Source: Kibdelosporangium persicum
Lineage (GTDB): Bacteria > Actinomycetota > Actinomycetes > Mycobacteriales > Pseudonocardiaceae
NCBI RefSeq assembly: GCF_013280595.1
Contig: NZ_JAAATY010000008.1
Coordinates: 124,001-188,000, forward strand
DNA: 64,000 nucleotides
Reading direction: 5' to 3'
Part shown: in pieces, positions 40,618 through 49,623 of the stretch
How positions within the stretch are numbered: position 1 is the stretch's first letter
Layout: each line of letters begins with the position of its first letter
Notes under the pieces: generated by a model
What the model was told of the DNA's origin: nothing
The model's database searches: none
What the model saw: only the letters and a program-made list of their open reading frames with translations
Position numbers and translations under genes: made by a program

Positions 40618-41601
40618 CTAGCTACTCGGTACCCTCGGCTCCAGCCCCGCTGCCGTGTAGATCGCGTCGATCACGGCCATGTTCCTGACCGAATCCTCCG
40701 GCGGAGTCAGCGTCGGCTCGCCCTTCTCCACCGCGTTCTTGAAGGCATCCAGCTGAAACGCGTAGGTGGGCCGCTTGGTGAACCGCTCGGTCCGCTTGCC
40801 GCCGTTGGACATCACCGTCATCCGGTGCCACATCTGGGGCATGTACGGGTTGGTCAGGCTCATCAGGCCGTCCGAGCCGTACACCGTCGCCGACATCCGC
40901 AGCAGCGAGGCCGACCATAACGAGCACGTGATCTCCGCGGTGTAGCCCTCGTCGAACCGGACCTCCGCGGTCATCGCGCGGTCGACGTTCGGCTTGTGCA
41001 GTTTCGCCCGCGCGGACAGGACTTTCGGCTCCTCGCCGGTCAGTGACCGTACCAAGTGGACGGGGTAGCAGCCGGCGTCCATCAGCGCGCCGCCGGCGAG
41101 CCCGAGGTCGTAGCGGATGTCGGAGAATTTCGGCAACGGGAAGCACATCGCGGCTTCGATCCGTTCGATCACCCCGAGTTCGCCGTCCCGCATCACCTCG
41201 ATGGCCCGCTTGAGCATCGGGTGGTAGCGGTAGTGGAACGCCTCCATCACGACGAGGCCGCTGGATCCGGCCGCGTCCGCGACCGTTTTCGCTTCGGCCG
41301 CGTTGGCGGTGAAGGGTTTCTCGCACAGGACGTGCTTGCCCGCGGCCAGCGCGGCGAGCGTCCACCGGCCGTGCAGACCGTTGGGCAACGGGTTGTAGAC
41401 CGCGTCGATCTCCGGATCGTCCACCAGGTCCTGGTAGCTCTCGTGCACCTTCGAGACCCCGTGTGTGGCCGCGAACCGCCGCGCCTTCGCGGTGTCCCGC
41501 GCGGCGACGGCGGCGACTTCGACCCCGGTGTCCGCCTTGGCCGGTCTGATCAACGCGGCGGGCGCGATCCTGGCCGCGCCCAGCATCCCGATTCGCAGCA
41601 T
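40618..41601 (-). CDS. Gfo/Idh/MocA-family NAD(P)-dependent oxidoreductase
   Basis: A 327-residue dehydrogenase: Rossmann start LRIGMLGAARIAP, the conserved HVLCEKPFTAN with the catalytic Lys of the EKP motif, and AGGALMDAGCYPVHLVR for substrate binding. The C-terminal beta-sheet domain follows. Such enzymes oxidise sugars or polyols; the substrate is unknown. ATG 41601. It stands alone. Confidence 0.92.
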   Translation of the reverse strand: MLRIGMLGAARIAPAALIRPAKADTGVEVAAVAARDTAKARRFAATHGVSKVHESYQDLVDDPEIDAVYNPLPNGLHGRWTLAALAAGKHVLCEKPFTANAAEAKTVADAAGSSGLVVMEAFHYRYHPMLKRAIEVMRDGELGVIERIEAAMCFPLPKFSDIRYDLGLAGGALMDAGCYPVHLVRSLTGEEPKVLSARAKLHKPNVDRAMTAEVRFDEGYTAEITCSLWSASLLRMSATVYGSDGLMSLTNPYMPQMWHRMTVMSNGGKRTERFTKRPTYAFQLDAFKNAVEKGEPTLTPPEDSVRNMAVIDAIYTAAGLEPRVPSS

Positions 41602-41730
41602 CGCCCGATCATGTCACGCCACGGCCCGCGCCCGGCACGAATGGAGTAGGTCTTCCGGCACTACCGGCAGGTAACCGGGCAGTGGCTGAATGAGATGTCA
41701 TCACCCAGGTACACATCGGAGGAACCTCCC

Positions 41731-42243
41731 GTGGCAGCGACCGCACTGGCCGCACTCAGAACGTCCGAGCAGGCCCAAGTCCTGACGAATCTGCTGCGCT
41801 CGCACCCGGAACTCGCGGCCGAAGCCGAATGGCACGCCACCACCCTGCTGTCCGCCCCGTCGCACGAGGAGGTCAGCGCGGCCCTCGCCGACACCCTCAC
41901 CGGCTACGAGTTCTCCGACATGGACGCACCTGACGTCGTCGTCTGCGACCCGGAAGACGTCTGCGCATACCTCGTGGACAAGGCCGTGGAGCCGTACCTC
42001 GCGGAAATCCAACGCCGTGCCATGCTCGGTCTGGTCAACGCCGCCCACGGCATCGCGACCGGTGTGCTGATGAGCCTCTACAGCCTGCGGGAGTACGAGA
42101 ACAGCACCGAGCACGTGCTCGGCAGCGCGGGCGACCTCATCAGCTACGCACGCCGCGTCACGATCCTGCTCGAACAGCTCGACATCCCGCTGCCGCCGGA
42201 GTACGTCGCCCGCGCTTGCCCGGCCTGGCCGCTGGCCGGCTGA
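41731..42243 (+). CDS. conserved-looking protein of unknown function
   Basis: A 170-residue protein not recognised as any family. GTG 41731 is preferred over ATG 41695 because GGAGG lies 8 nt upstream. It has good codon bias, is acidic and mostly helical, has an acidic middle (PDVVVCDPEDVCAYLVD) and a C-terminal helix with leucine heptads. No signal peptide; one moderately hydrophobic stretch near LVNAAHGIATGVLMSLY. A strong terminator follows. Nothing in the neighbourhood suggests a role. Confidence 0.7.
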   Translation: MAATALAALRTSEQAQVLTNLLRSHPELAAEAEWHATTLLSAPSHEEVSAALADTLTGYEFSDMDAPDVVVCDPEDVCAYLVDKAVEPYLAEIQRRAMLGLVNAAHGIATGVLMSLYSLREYENSTEHVLGSAGDLISYARRVTILLEQLDIPLPPEYVARACPAWPLAG

Positions 42244-42249
42244 CGAGCG

Positions 42250-42279
42250 GGGTGGCCCGGCGGAACCGCCGGGCCACCC
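42250..42279 (+). terminator. strong hairpin after the unknown gene
   Basis: GGGTGGCCCGGCGG and CCGCCGGGCCACCC form a perfect 14-bp stem with a 2-nt loop, 6 bp after the stop codon. It can serve both directions. Confidence 0.8.
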
Positions 42280-42288
42280 TGGCGAACG

Positions 42289-42732
42289 CTAACGCAGCCA
42301 GCCCGGAATGGCGGGCTGCGGTCCCACCGGAACGTGGGCCGACATGCTCTCCCCAGCCGGAGGCTCGACAGCCGCGCACCGCCTGACGGTCGGCGTCTTC
42401 AGGGTGATCAGGTACTCGTCAACGGGACGTGTGGTGCACTCGCTGCGTCCGTAAACGCCGTGGCCCCAGCCCTCGTAGGTCAGCAGAACCGTCGTGTCCT
42501 TCGACTGCCGGTGGGCGTTGACGGCCCACGAGTACGGCGTCGCCGGGTCGTACAACGAGTTCAGCATCAGGATCTTCGGCGCGTTGCGGATGGTCAGCCT
42601 GTGCTGCGGGTTCTTCACGGAATCCTCGACGCCGACGCACGAGGTCACCGCCCGGTGCCCGAGCGCCCCGCCACGCATGTCCGGCGCGAGGGTGTTCTCG
42701 GCGGTCTCCAGGGCCTTGTACTCCGCGGAGTG
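42289..42732 (-). pseudogene. C-terminal remnant of a TAP-like secreted alpha/beta hydrolase
   Basis: This frame encodes only the last 148 or so residues of a tripeptidyl-aminopeptidase-like hydrolase: the TAP-like domain with ILMLNSLYDPATPY (catalytic Asp region) and TYEGWGHGVYG (catalytic His). The nucleophile domain and signal peptide are missing. A TGA at 42733-42735 closes the frame upstream and no homologous sequence follows, so about two thirds of the gene was deleted. Confidence 0.8.
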
Positions 42733-42846
42733 TCACCCCGAACACCCGCATGATCGGTCGCAACGGATTTCCTCCCCGGCCAGGTTGTGAGCAACCGCCC
42801 TGCCAAGTTGATCACCGCGGGGGCTACCGACGTGAGTATGACGTGA

Positions 42847-42865
42847 CCCTGAGATCGTCTCAGGG
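42847..42865. repeat. short hairpin in the intergenic region
   Basis: CCCTGAGA and TCTCAGGG form an 8-bp stem with a 3-nt loop between the hydrolase remnant and the cellulase gene. Function unknown. Confidence 0.5.
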
Positions 42866-42884
42866 AAAGCCCGGGCGAAAAGCC

Positions 42885-42919
42885 GCCCCCGAACGCGGCG
42901 ACGGCCACGTCCGGGGGCG
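42885..42919 (-). terminator. terminator of the cellulase gene
   Basis: GCCCCCG and CGGGGGC (with one extra pair) enclose a GC-rich loop. On the minus strand the stem is followed by GGCTTTTCG. It starts 24 bp past the cellulase stop. Confidence 0.65.
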
Positions 42920-42942
42920 TTTCCCTGACGAGGAACGCGGTG

Positions 42943-44385
42943 CTAGAAGTTGTCCGGAGTACGGATGCGCTCACGCACCCACACGCCGGCCGGCTTGAGC
43001 GGGCCGGTGCCGGCGAAGCTCGTGCCGGCGCACGTACCGCTCTTGAAGACCGCGCCCGAACGGAAGTCGTCCGAGAAGTTCCAGTTCGTCCAGCCGATCT
43101 TCTTCTGCGCCATCAGGTCGATGTACCGCTGCGACATGGCGAAGTCGTTGCCGCCGTCACCACTGGAGGTCTGCGTGCCGAACTCGGTGACGAAGACCGG
43201 GACGCGGTCGGCGATGCGGGACAACGCGTTGAGGTAGTTGTCCCGGTGCGTCGCCGCGTAGAAGTGGAACGTGTACATGAAGTTGGTGGCGTTGATCGGG
43301 TTGTTGAACACCTCGGTCTCGCTCTTGCCGTCCGAGATGCCGAACGTCGACCAGCCGTGTGTGCCGACGAACACGACACCGTCCGGGTCCTGCGCGCGGA
43401 TCACCGGGATCATCTCCTCGGCGTAGCGCTTGACGTTGGCCCAGCTGACGTTGTTGGGCTCGTTGGCGATGTCGTAGATGACGTTCTTCTTGTCCTTGTG
43501 CCGCTGGGCGATCTCGGTGAAGAACGTCCTGGCCCGCGCGGTGTTGTAGTTCGGGTCGCCCGGGGTCAGCTGGTGCCAGTCGACCAGCGCGTACATGCCG
43601 CGCTTGGTGGCCTCCTCGATGTAGCCGTGCACCATGTCGGTGAACTTGCGCGGGTCGGTCTCGTAGCCGCCTTCCTGGATGTACATCGAGATCCGGAAGA
43701 TGTCGGCCTTCCAGTCGGTGGCGAGCGCGTCCAGCGACTGGCTCTTGACGCACTGGGAGTACCACTGGATTCCGTGCGTGCTCATGCCACGCAGCTGGAT
43801 CGGCTGGTTGCGCTCGTTGCACAGTTTGGTGCCGCACACGTGCAGCTGGCCGTTGAGGGCGACCGGGCTGTCCGCCGGGCCGGGAGGCGGCTCGGTGCCC
43901 GCGACGTCCACGGTCAACGAGTCGGCGTTCGGGCCGCCGTTGGCGCTGGTCGCGGTGGTGCGGATGCGGTTGGTGCCCGCCACGAGGTTGACGTTCGTGC
44001 TGACCGTCTGCCAGCTCGTCCACGCGCCGGTCGCGGGGAACGACAGGCCGGACACCGCCGGGGTGCCGTTGACGGTGACGTCCACCGGGCGGCTGGCCGT
44101 GGTTCCGTTGGCGTACCGGAAGACCAGTGAGTGGCGGCCCGCGGCCGCGGCGTTCACGGTGTACTCGACGTAGCTGCCGGTGACGTTGTCGAAGTTGACG
44201 AACCCGGAGCCGGTGAACCCGGTGTGGTTGGACTCCACCACGCCTCGCGAGATCGTCGCGCTTTCGGACTGGTACGTGACCGGCGCGGCGGACGCGGTCT
44301 GGGGAACGGTGAACACGGCTGCGGTGATCGCGGTCGTGACCAGCGCCGGGCTGAGCACGGCTGCGACCCGTCTCGAGCGTGCCAC
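42943..44385 (-). CDS. secreted GH5 endoglucanase with N-terminal CBM35/CBM6-like module
   Basis: A 480-residue exported enzyme. GTG 44385 has AGGAGG upstream; the signal peptide is residues 1-33 (ending ASAAP). Residues 38-160 form a beta-sandwich carbohydrate-binding module ([33 protein letters not shown]). A Pro-rich linker leads to the GH5 catalytic domain: acid/base Glu in YDIANEPN, nucleophile Glu in VFVTEFGTQ, and WTNWNFSDD for substrate binding. Cleaves beta-1,4-glucans outside the cell. A symmetric AGGAAA site lies upstream. Confidence 0.92.
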   Translation of the reverse strand: MARSRRVAAVLSPALVTTAITAAVFTVPQTASAAPVTYQSESATISRGVVESNHTGFTGSGFVNFDNVTGSYVEYTVNAAAAGRHSLVFRYANGTTASRPVDVTVNGTPAVSGLSFPATGAWTSWQTVSTNVNLVAGTNRIRTTATSANGGPNADSLTVDVAGTEPPPGPADSPVALNGQLHVCGTKLCNERNQPIQLRGMSTHGIQWYSQCVKSQSLDALATDWKADIFRISMYIQEGGYETDPRKFTDMVHGYIEEATKRGMYALVDWHQLTPGDPNYNTARARTFFTEIAQRHKDKKNVIYDIANEPNNVSWANVKRYAEEMIPVIRAQDPDGVVFVGTHGWSTFGISDGKSETEVFNNPINATNFMYTFHFYAATHRDNYLNALSRIADRVPVFVTEFGTQTSSGDGGNDFAMSQRYIDLMAQKKIGWTNWNFSDDFRSGAVFKSGTCAGTSFAGTGPLKPAGVWVRERIRTPDNF

Positions 44386-44680
44386 TGATGCCTCCTGCAG
44401 GGGTCGGGGGCGGCGGCTTGCGGGGGATCGATTCCTCAATTGGATAGGAAACTTTCCTAACAGTAAGCCGAATCACACCACCTGCCCGGCCCGTCTGTCA
44501 ATCGGCAACCGGAACGGCCGGATGTGCCTTGTTGAATGGCCTGGACAATCCGGCGCCGCATCGTTCTTCCGTCATCCGGAACGAAGGCGGCCGGTGACGC
44601 CGCGAGCGCGGCAGGTCAACGCAGCGTTCATCACGTCGCCGCCTCACACTTGCCCCACGATCAAGGTGTTAGCCTCGGGT
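44386..44680. other. divergent intergenic region between cellulase and moaA
   Basis: These 295 bp hold the cellulase ribosome site, the palindrome at 44445-44459 and the moaA upstream region. I saw no molybdenum-cofactor riboswitch core and no open frame of good composition. Confidence 0.5.
44445..44459. promoter_or_regulatory. palindromic operator upstream of the cellulase
   Basis: TAGGAAA-C-TTTCCTA is symmetric and lies 60 bp from the cellulase GTG. It is AT-rich against a GC-rich background. A sugar-responsive repressor site is likely. Confidence 0.6.
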
Positions 44681-45715
44681 GTGGACGGCATTCCAGTCGA
44701 CGTATTCGGCCGCCCGATGGGCGCGTTGCGGATATCCCTCACCGATCGGTGCAACCTCCGGTGCCGGTACTGCATGCCCGAGGAGGAGTACGCCTGGCTG
44801 CCCCGCGAGGACCTGCTGACCTTCGAGGAGATCGAACGTCTCACCGAGGTGTTCGTGTCGCTCGGGGCCGACAAGGTGCGGCTGACCGGCGGCGAGCCCC
44901 TCTTACGCCGTGACCTGCCCGAACTGGTCCGGCGGCTGGCCGGGCTGCCGGGCGTGAAGGACCTCGCGATGACCACCAACGGAGTCCTGCTGGCCCGGCA
45001 CGCCGAACACCTGCGGGAAGCGGGCCTGCACCGGCTCACCATCAGCCTGGACACCCTGCGGCCGGACCGGTTCACCGAGCTGACCAGGCGCGGCACGTAT
45101 CCCGACGTGATGGCCGGGATCCACGCGGCGGTGGCGACCGGGCTGACCGACCTGAAGATCGACACGGTCGTCATGCGCGGGGTCAACGAGGACGAACTGG
45201 CCGATCTGGTCGAATTCGGCAAGAAGATGTCGGCCGAGGTCCGGTTCATCGAGTACATGGACGTCGGCGGCGCGACCGGCTGGACGCCGGAAAAAGTCTT
45301 CTCCCGCAAGGAGATCCTGGAAACCCTGGCGCGGGAGTACGGTCCGGTCGAAGAACTTCGCAAAACGGATGTGGCACCGGCCGACCGGTTCCAGCTGCCG
45401 GACGGAACGGTTTTCGGGATCATCTCGTCGACCACCCAGCCGTTCTGCGCGACCTGCGACCGCAGCAGGCTCACCGCCGACGGGATGTGGCTACGCTGCC
45501 TGTACGCGATGACCGGCACCGATCTGCGCGCGCCGCTGCGTGCGGGCGCGTCACCCGACGAGCTGCGTGAGCTGATCACCGGCACGTGGCAGCAGCGACG
45601 CGATCGTGGCGCGGTCGACCGGGTCGGCCAGCGCGCCCGCGGGCAGCAGGTCTTCGTCAGCGTGGAGACCCTGAAGCGAGACCCGCACCTGGAAATGCAC
45701 ACCCGTGGAGGATGA
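44681..45715 (+). CDS. moaA: GTP 3',8-cyclase MoaA
   Basis: A 344-residue radical SAM enzyme making the first molybdopterin intermediate from GTP, together with MoaC. The first iron-sulfur cluster is [11 protein letters not shown] binding is [11 protein letters not shown]; the C-terminal cluster is [18 protein letters not shown]. The essential C-terminal Gly-Gly is present. The GTG start lacks a Shine-Dalgarno, so it may be leaderless; a much longer open frame upstream is not coding. Confidence 0.95.
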   Translation: MDGIPVDVFGRPMGALRISLTDRCNLRCRYCMPEEEYAWLPREDLLTFEEIERLTEVFVSLGADKVRLTGGEPLLRRDLPELVRRLAGLPGVKDLAMTTNGVLLARHAEHLREAGLHRLTISLDTLRPDRFTELTRRGTYPDVMAGIHAAVATGLTDLKIDTVVMRGVNEDELADLVEFGKKMSAEVRFIEYMDVGGATGWTPEKVFSRKEILETLAREYGPVEELRKTDVAPADRFQLPDGTVFGIISSTTQPFCATCDRSRLTADGMWLRCLYAMTGTDLRAPLRAGASPDELRELITGTWQQRRDRGAVDRVGQRARGQQVFVSVETLKRDPHLEMHTRGG

Positions 45716-45722
45716 GCGCACC

Positions 45723-46229
45723 ATGTCCGGCGACCAGCTCGCAGGGCCGAGCATCGACACACCAGGGCTGACCCATCTCGACGCCGCGGGCCGGGCTCGC
45801 ATGGTGGACGTGGGCGAGAAACCGGTGACGCGCCGCGTCGCGGTCGCGTCCGGTGTGGTCTCGATGAAGCCGGAGACGCTCGAGCTGATCACCGGCGGCA
45901 GGATCGCCAAGGGTGACGTGCTCGCGACCGCGCGGATCGCCGGGATCATGGCGGCCAAGAAGACCGGCGAGCTGATCCCGTTGTGTCATCCGCTCGGCCT
46001 CGACAGCGTCACCGTCGACCTCGGCCCGACCGGGCCGGGCACCCTGACCATCACGGCGACCGTCTCCGTCACCGGGAAGACCGGTGTGGAGATGGAGGCG
46101 CTCACCGCGGTGAGTGTGGCCGCGCTGACCGTCTACGACATGTGCAAGGCGGCCGACAAGGACATGGTGATCGGCGACGTCCGGCTCGAGGCGAAGTCCG
46201 GTGGCCGCAGCGGCGATTACCGGCGGTGA
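45723..46229 (+). CDS. moaC: cyclic pyranopterin monophosphate synthase MoaC
   Basis: A 168-residue Moa[19 protein letters not shown] at the start, [13 protein letters not shown], and the [22 protein letters not shown] helix, with Lys and Asp active-site residues. It converts the MoaA product to cyclic pyranopterin monophosphate. GGAGG near 45708 serves ATG 45723. It starts 7 bp after moaA. Other molybdopterin genes are absent from the window. Confidence 0.95.
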   Translation: MSGDQLAGPSIDTPGLTHLDAAGRARMVDVGEKPVTRRVAVASGVVSMKPETLELITGGRIAKGDVLATARIAGIMAAKKTGELIPLCHPLGLDSVTVDLGPTGPGTLTITATVSVTGKTGVEMEALTAVSVAALTVYDMCKAADKDMVIGDVRLEAKSGGRSGDYRR

Positions 46230-46236
46230 ACAGGCG

Positions 46237-47496
46237 TCATCCCTCCTGACCGACTCGTTCCTGCTGGGTCGGCACGATCGGCAGCCGCGGCAGCGGGATC
46301 GGCGGCTCGACGAGCATCGAGCTCCCGGGTACGGGCACGAACACGGGTTCCGGTTTCGGCGCGATGACACCGGGCCGGGTCGCCTGCACGCCGCACCAGA
46401 CCTGTCCGGCCAGGACGACAAGGGCCATCACCAACGGCGCTGTCCAGCCGTCGGTGATGCTGTGCACCAGGCCGCACGCGAGCGCGCCGACTCCGGCGAT
46501 GAAATAGCCGAGTCCCTGCACCATTCCGGACAACGCCGTGGTCACATCGGAACTGCCCGCCGCCTTCACCGAGATGGTGGTGAGGGCCATGGCCAGGCCG
46601 CCCATTCCGATGCCGAGCCCGATCGACCAGACCCAGGGCAGGAACGCCGGAGCGACGAGCAATCCGGCGACACCGACGGCGTTCACCGCGACGAGCGACA
46701 CGACCAGAATCCATTGGTTGCGCCATCTGTGCACACAGAACGGCACGAGCCACATCATCGGCAGGCCCATCGCCATCGACACGGCCAGGCAGAAACCCGC
46801 GGTGCTCGCGGAAAGCCCGGCGTCCCGCAGGATCACCGGCAGCCAGCCCATCACCAGGAAAGTCAATGTGGACACAAGTCCGAAATAGACGGTGAGGTGC
46901 CACGCGGCTCGCGAGTGGAACAGTTTCCGCGGGCTGAGCGCACTGTGCACGAAGACCATGCTGGACCGTGGCGCGCTCTGCCACACGTGGACGGTCACCG
47001 CGGCCAGCAATGCCCAGCAGGCGAGGGCGAACTGCCACGAGAAAGCCGCGACCAATGTGGGCGTCACCAGTGCGCCTATTGTGCTGCCGCTGCCGAGCGC
47101 GAGCGTGTAACTGGCTCTCGTCCGCGCCGACGCGGGTTGCACGAGAACCGGGAGGACGGTGCCGACGACCGCGATTGCGAGACAGGCGAGCAAAGTCCCG
47201 GCGATCAACAGTTCGGGACCACCCTGGACCCGGAGGATCAACGACACGCCAAGAATGATGAGCGCGCATGTGACGGCCCGGTGAATACCGGTGCGCGCAC
47301 GCAGCCAAGGTGTCCCCCAACCGCCGATTCCACTTGCCCACAACGGCAGGGCCACCAGGACCGCGCCGACGGCGGCGGTCATGCCCGGTGCTGCCGAGAC
47401 ATCTTCGAGAGCGGCGCCGAGGCTGGTCACAGCCGGTCTGAGGTTGAGACCGAGCAGGAACACAACCGCGGTACTGACGGGTGGCGTCTGCTTCAC
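46237..47496 (-). CDS. MFS transporter, CynX/NimT-like
   Basis: A 419-residue major-facilitator protein with 12 membrane segments. FLLGLNLRPAVTSLGAAL at the N-terminus is the CynX/NimT group signature. The C-terminus is a Pro-rich cytoplasmic tail. GTG 47496 has AAGGGGG upstream. It converges on moaC with 7 bp between stops. The substrate is unknown; relatives handle cyanate, 2-nitroimidazole or other small anions. Confidence 0.88.
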   Translation of the reverse strand: MKQTPPVSTAVVFLLGLNLRPAVTSLGAALEDVSAAPGMTAAVGAVLVALPLWASGIGGWGTPWLRARTGIHRAVTCALIILGVSLILRVQGGPELLIAGTLLACLAIAVVGTVLPVLVQPASARTRASYTLALGSGSTIGALVTPTLVAAFSWQFALACWALLAAVTVHVWQSAPRSSMVFVHSALSPRKLFHSRAAWHLTVYFGLVSTLTFLVMGWLPVILRDAGLSASTAGFCLAVSMAMGLPMMWLVPFCVHRWRNQWILVVSLVAVNAVGVAGLLVAPAFLPWVWSIGLGIGMGGLAMALTTISVKAAGSSDVTTALSGMVQGLGYFIAGVGALACGLVHSITDGWTAPLVMALVVLAGQVWCGVQATRPGVIAPKPEPVFVPVPGSSMLVEPPIPLPRLPIVPTQQERVGQEG

Positions 47497-48451
47497 CGCA
47501 TCCCCCTTTCTCTTCAGTGGGGTGTGCGCGACCGCCGGACCGTCTATTGAGCAGGGCAGACGGCCCGTGGCCTGCGAAAATAAAAAGGAGGATCCGCGTT
47601 ACGCGGGCGAATGACCTATTTCGGGATGGTCATGCAATGACGGGATCGACGCTCCACGACCCAGACTCTTCATACGAGCCTCCCTCTGGGCGCACACGGT
47701 GCGACTCCCCGCGAACCGCACCGGCGGCGACCGTCATAGAAAAGAGTCGCTGTTGTTGGCGGGCCGGTCAATCGCCCTTTTGGGCGTGTGGCAGGCTATC
47801 CCGATATCGAACATTAGTTCGAAGCAACCGGTGAAGTGCGAGAACGTTCCCGCCAGGAACTGAGCACAGTCATGAACCACGGCCACGCCGAAGTGCCTGA
47901 GTTTCGTGCGGATCCCACGGTGCGCAAGGTGGCCGGATTGGACCGGTCCAAAGCGTTCGGGCTGCCGTGGCCTGCCTGGTGCGGTGACCGCCCGTGCCGT
48001 ACTGGGCGGATACCGATTCCAAGATCCGCCAGGGCGCGAGTCCGGAGTTCGGGATCTCCGCATATGAGGAGGAATGGTCAGGATCTGAAGCCGCGCTTGC
48101 TGGAATGCGACCATCCGACAAAGCAGATCTGAAGTTCCGGGATCAGGACCGCACGGCGATGGACGTCCCCGGCCGGGAGGCGAATAATGGTGCCGTCATC
48201 GGCGCGAATGACGTCGTTTCGTCCTGAGCCGTTGACGATTTCGGCCATGCGTGCACACGGCACGGGTTTCCGCTGGTCGGCGGCTTCCCGCGACGCCACT
48301 TTCGACAGACGGAATGCCGCACCGGCCGGAATTGATGGCGCCCGGACAGTCATCCACGTCACTGGGGACCCATGCTGCCTGCGAACCCGGACATAAGGGA
48401 GCGCACACTAGGCGCGGGCGGGTGTGTGAACCTGGACGGGAGTGGTACCCG
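47497..48451. other. gene-poor region, probably decayed sequence
   Basis: Across 955 bp no frame keeps actinobacterial codon bias for long, and AT content is locally raised. Short plus-strand frames at 47836-48000 and 47994-48227 have plausible starts and join by a shift near 47994 (WPAWCGDRP continuing as VPYWADTDSKIRQG), which hints at a broken gene. A minus-strand frame (48078-48362) has no recognisable family. I assign no function. Confidence 0.4.
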
Positions 48452-48859
48452 ATGGACGTGAAACGGCCTAACCCGGCGTTGTGGCTGTGGTACGCGGTGG
48501 GCGGCAAACTGCCCGACCGGTACCGCGAATGGGTCCTGCACGACGCGACGGTGCCGACCTGGCTCGTGCGGCACGTGATCCGGCGGATCGTGTTCCTCGC
48601 GCCGATCCTGGCCCTGCTTTACCTGGTGCTGGCCGTGTGGCTCGACTTCGACCTGATGATCGTGCTCGTCGGCCTGGGCCTGGGCGTCTATACGGGCATG
48701 TACTACTCCCTGATCTTCTCGACGCACAGTGTCGACAGCCGCGTGACCCGGCACGGCTACCCGGACCAGTACGCCTCGCAGGTGCGGAAAGCCCTGAAGC
48801 AGGCGGAACGCGAGCGCTACAACGCCCGCTGGCGCAACGGCGGCGCCCCTTCCCTGTGA
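48452..48859 (+). CDS. DUF5313 membrane protein
   Basis: A 135-residue protein beginning MDVKRPNPALWLWYAVGGKLPDRYREWVLHD, the DUF5313 signature shared with mycobacteria. Two membrane segments in the middle (about 45-90) are followed by a basic C-terminus. ATG 48452 with GGGAGTGG upstream. Function unknown. Confidence 0.85.
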   Translation: MDVKRPNPALWLWYAVGGKLPDRYREWVLHDATVPTWLVRHVIRRIVFLAPILALLYLVLAVWLDFDLMIVLVGLGLGVYTGMYYSLIFSTHSVDSRVTRHGYPDQYASQVRKALKQAERERYNARWRNGGAPSL

Positions 48860-48864
48860 CCGAT

Positions 48865-48885
48865 GGCCTGGCGACAACCCAGGCC
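48865..48885 (+). terminator. hairpin after the DUF5313 gene
   Basis: GGCCTGG and CCAGGCC pair around a 7-nt loop, 6 bp after the stop. No T run. Confidence 0.5.
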
Positions 48886-48896
48886 ACACATCCGCC

Positions 48897-48946
48897 CGTT
48901 GTCGGACCTTCCCGATACGCTGGCAACCGGGGGCCGGAGGCCGCCC
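48897..48946 (+). repeat. 50-bp direct repeat, unit 1, with DNA-damage-type promoter motif
   Basis: The unit has 42 of 50 positions identical to unit 2. It contains TTGTCGGAC (48899-48907), 8 bp, then TACGCT (48916-48921), matching the mycobacterial RecA-independent damage promoter form tTGTCRgtg-N8-TAnnnT. The invariant end GGGGGCCGGAGGCCGCCC can fold. No gene starts downstream before unit 2. Confidence 0.7.
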
Positions 48947-48953
48947 AGCTTCC

Positions 48954-48977
48954 CTGTCCACACAACGCTGTGGACAA
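48954..48977. repeat. inverted pair of DnaA-box-like 9-mers
   Basis: TGTCCACA (48955-48962) and TGTGGACA (48969-48976) are inverted, with TGTGGACAA a perfect complement of the actinobacterial DnaA box TTGTCCACA. They lie between the two 50-bp units. TGTGGAC is common in this genome's coding DNA, so chance is possible. Confidence 0.4.
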
Positions 48978-48996
48978 CCCACACCAACGACCCGGG

Positions 48997-49046
48997 CGTT
49001 GTCGGACCCCGTCGGTAAGCTGGTGACCGGGGGCCGGAGGCCGCCC
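48997..49046 (+). repeat. 50-bp direct repeat, unit 2, with DNA-damage-type promoter motif
   Basis: It lies exactly 100 bp from unit 1. TTGTCGGAC (48999-49007), 8 bp, TAAGCT (49016-49021). Transcription from here would run antisense into the 3' end of the SnoaL-like gene at 49067-49465. Confidence 0.7.
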
Positions 49047-49066
49047 GGCCACCAGCACCCGGCCGG

Positions 49067-49465
49067 CTACGCGGCCACAGCCCTCGCCAGCGCGTGATGG
49101 TCGTGGAAGTCGCGCGAATGCACGATGAGGCCGTCGCGCACGCGGACGATCAGAACATTGGCCACCTCGAACGACTCACCGGTCCTGTGCACGTCGACGC
49201 GATAGTCGTACTCGGCCACCACGACCTCCGGATCGTCAGTCTGACGCACCACGACGTGGTGGGCGGTCACCTTGAATGGCCGTTCTCGCGCGCCACTGAA
49301 GCGGCTGTGCAGCGCAGCCCGTCCCTCGATCCGTGACGGCCCGTCCACCGCGTACGGGTGCTCAACCACGGCGTCCTCGGCGTACAGCCGCGACAAATCC
49401 GTCCATGTCTCCGACGAGATGCCGGCGATCAACTGCTGGACGACCTCAAACGGGCTCAGCGTCAT
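49067..49465 (-). CDS. SnoaL/NTF2-like protein
   Basis: A 132-residue SnoaL-like domain protein (LYAEDAVVEHPYAVDGPSRI, then VVVAEYDYRVDVHRTGESFEVANVLIVRV pattern and DFHDHHALA at the end). ATG 49465 is preferred; GTG 49480 is possible. Single gene. A possible small-molecule binding or isomerase role; substrate unknown. Confidence 0.82.
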   Translation of the reverse strand: MTLSPFEVVQQLIAGISSETWTDLSRLYAEDAVVEHPYAVDGPSRIEGRAALHSRFSGARERPFKVTAHHVVVRQTDDPEVVVAEYDYRVDVHRTGESFEVANVLIVRVRDGLIVHSRDFHDHHALARAVAA

Positions 49466-49549
49466 CTTCCACCCCCACAATCGGAACCTTCACTCCGGAT
49501 CCATCATACGGAGCTACGACTCCGCTTGTCTAGCCATGCGCAGTCGGTC

Positions 49550-49621
49550 ACGCGGGGGTGTTCATCTACGGCGTGGTGCTGATCGTCCTCGGCATCCGGC
49601 TGCCCAGCTCGCCCGCACGTG
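49550..49621 (+). pseudogene. possible C-terminal scrap of a small membrane protein
   Basis: VFIYGVVLIVLGIRLP followed by a short tail resembles the last membrane helix of DUF308/HdeD-like proteins, without the rest of the gene. It is too short for certainty. Confidence 0.2.
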
Positions 49622-49623
49622 AG

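Noticed and set aside
44460-44680. Possible molybdenum-cofactor riboswitch before moaA
   Set aside because: No recognisable conserved core or consistent pairing was found by eye.
48078-48362. Minus-strand 94-codon frame
   Set aside because: No family, weak codon bias and no ribosome site; kept only as part of the gene-poor region.
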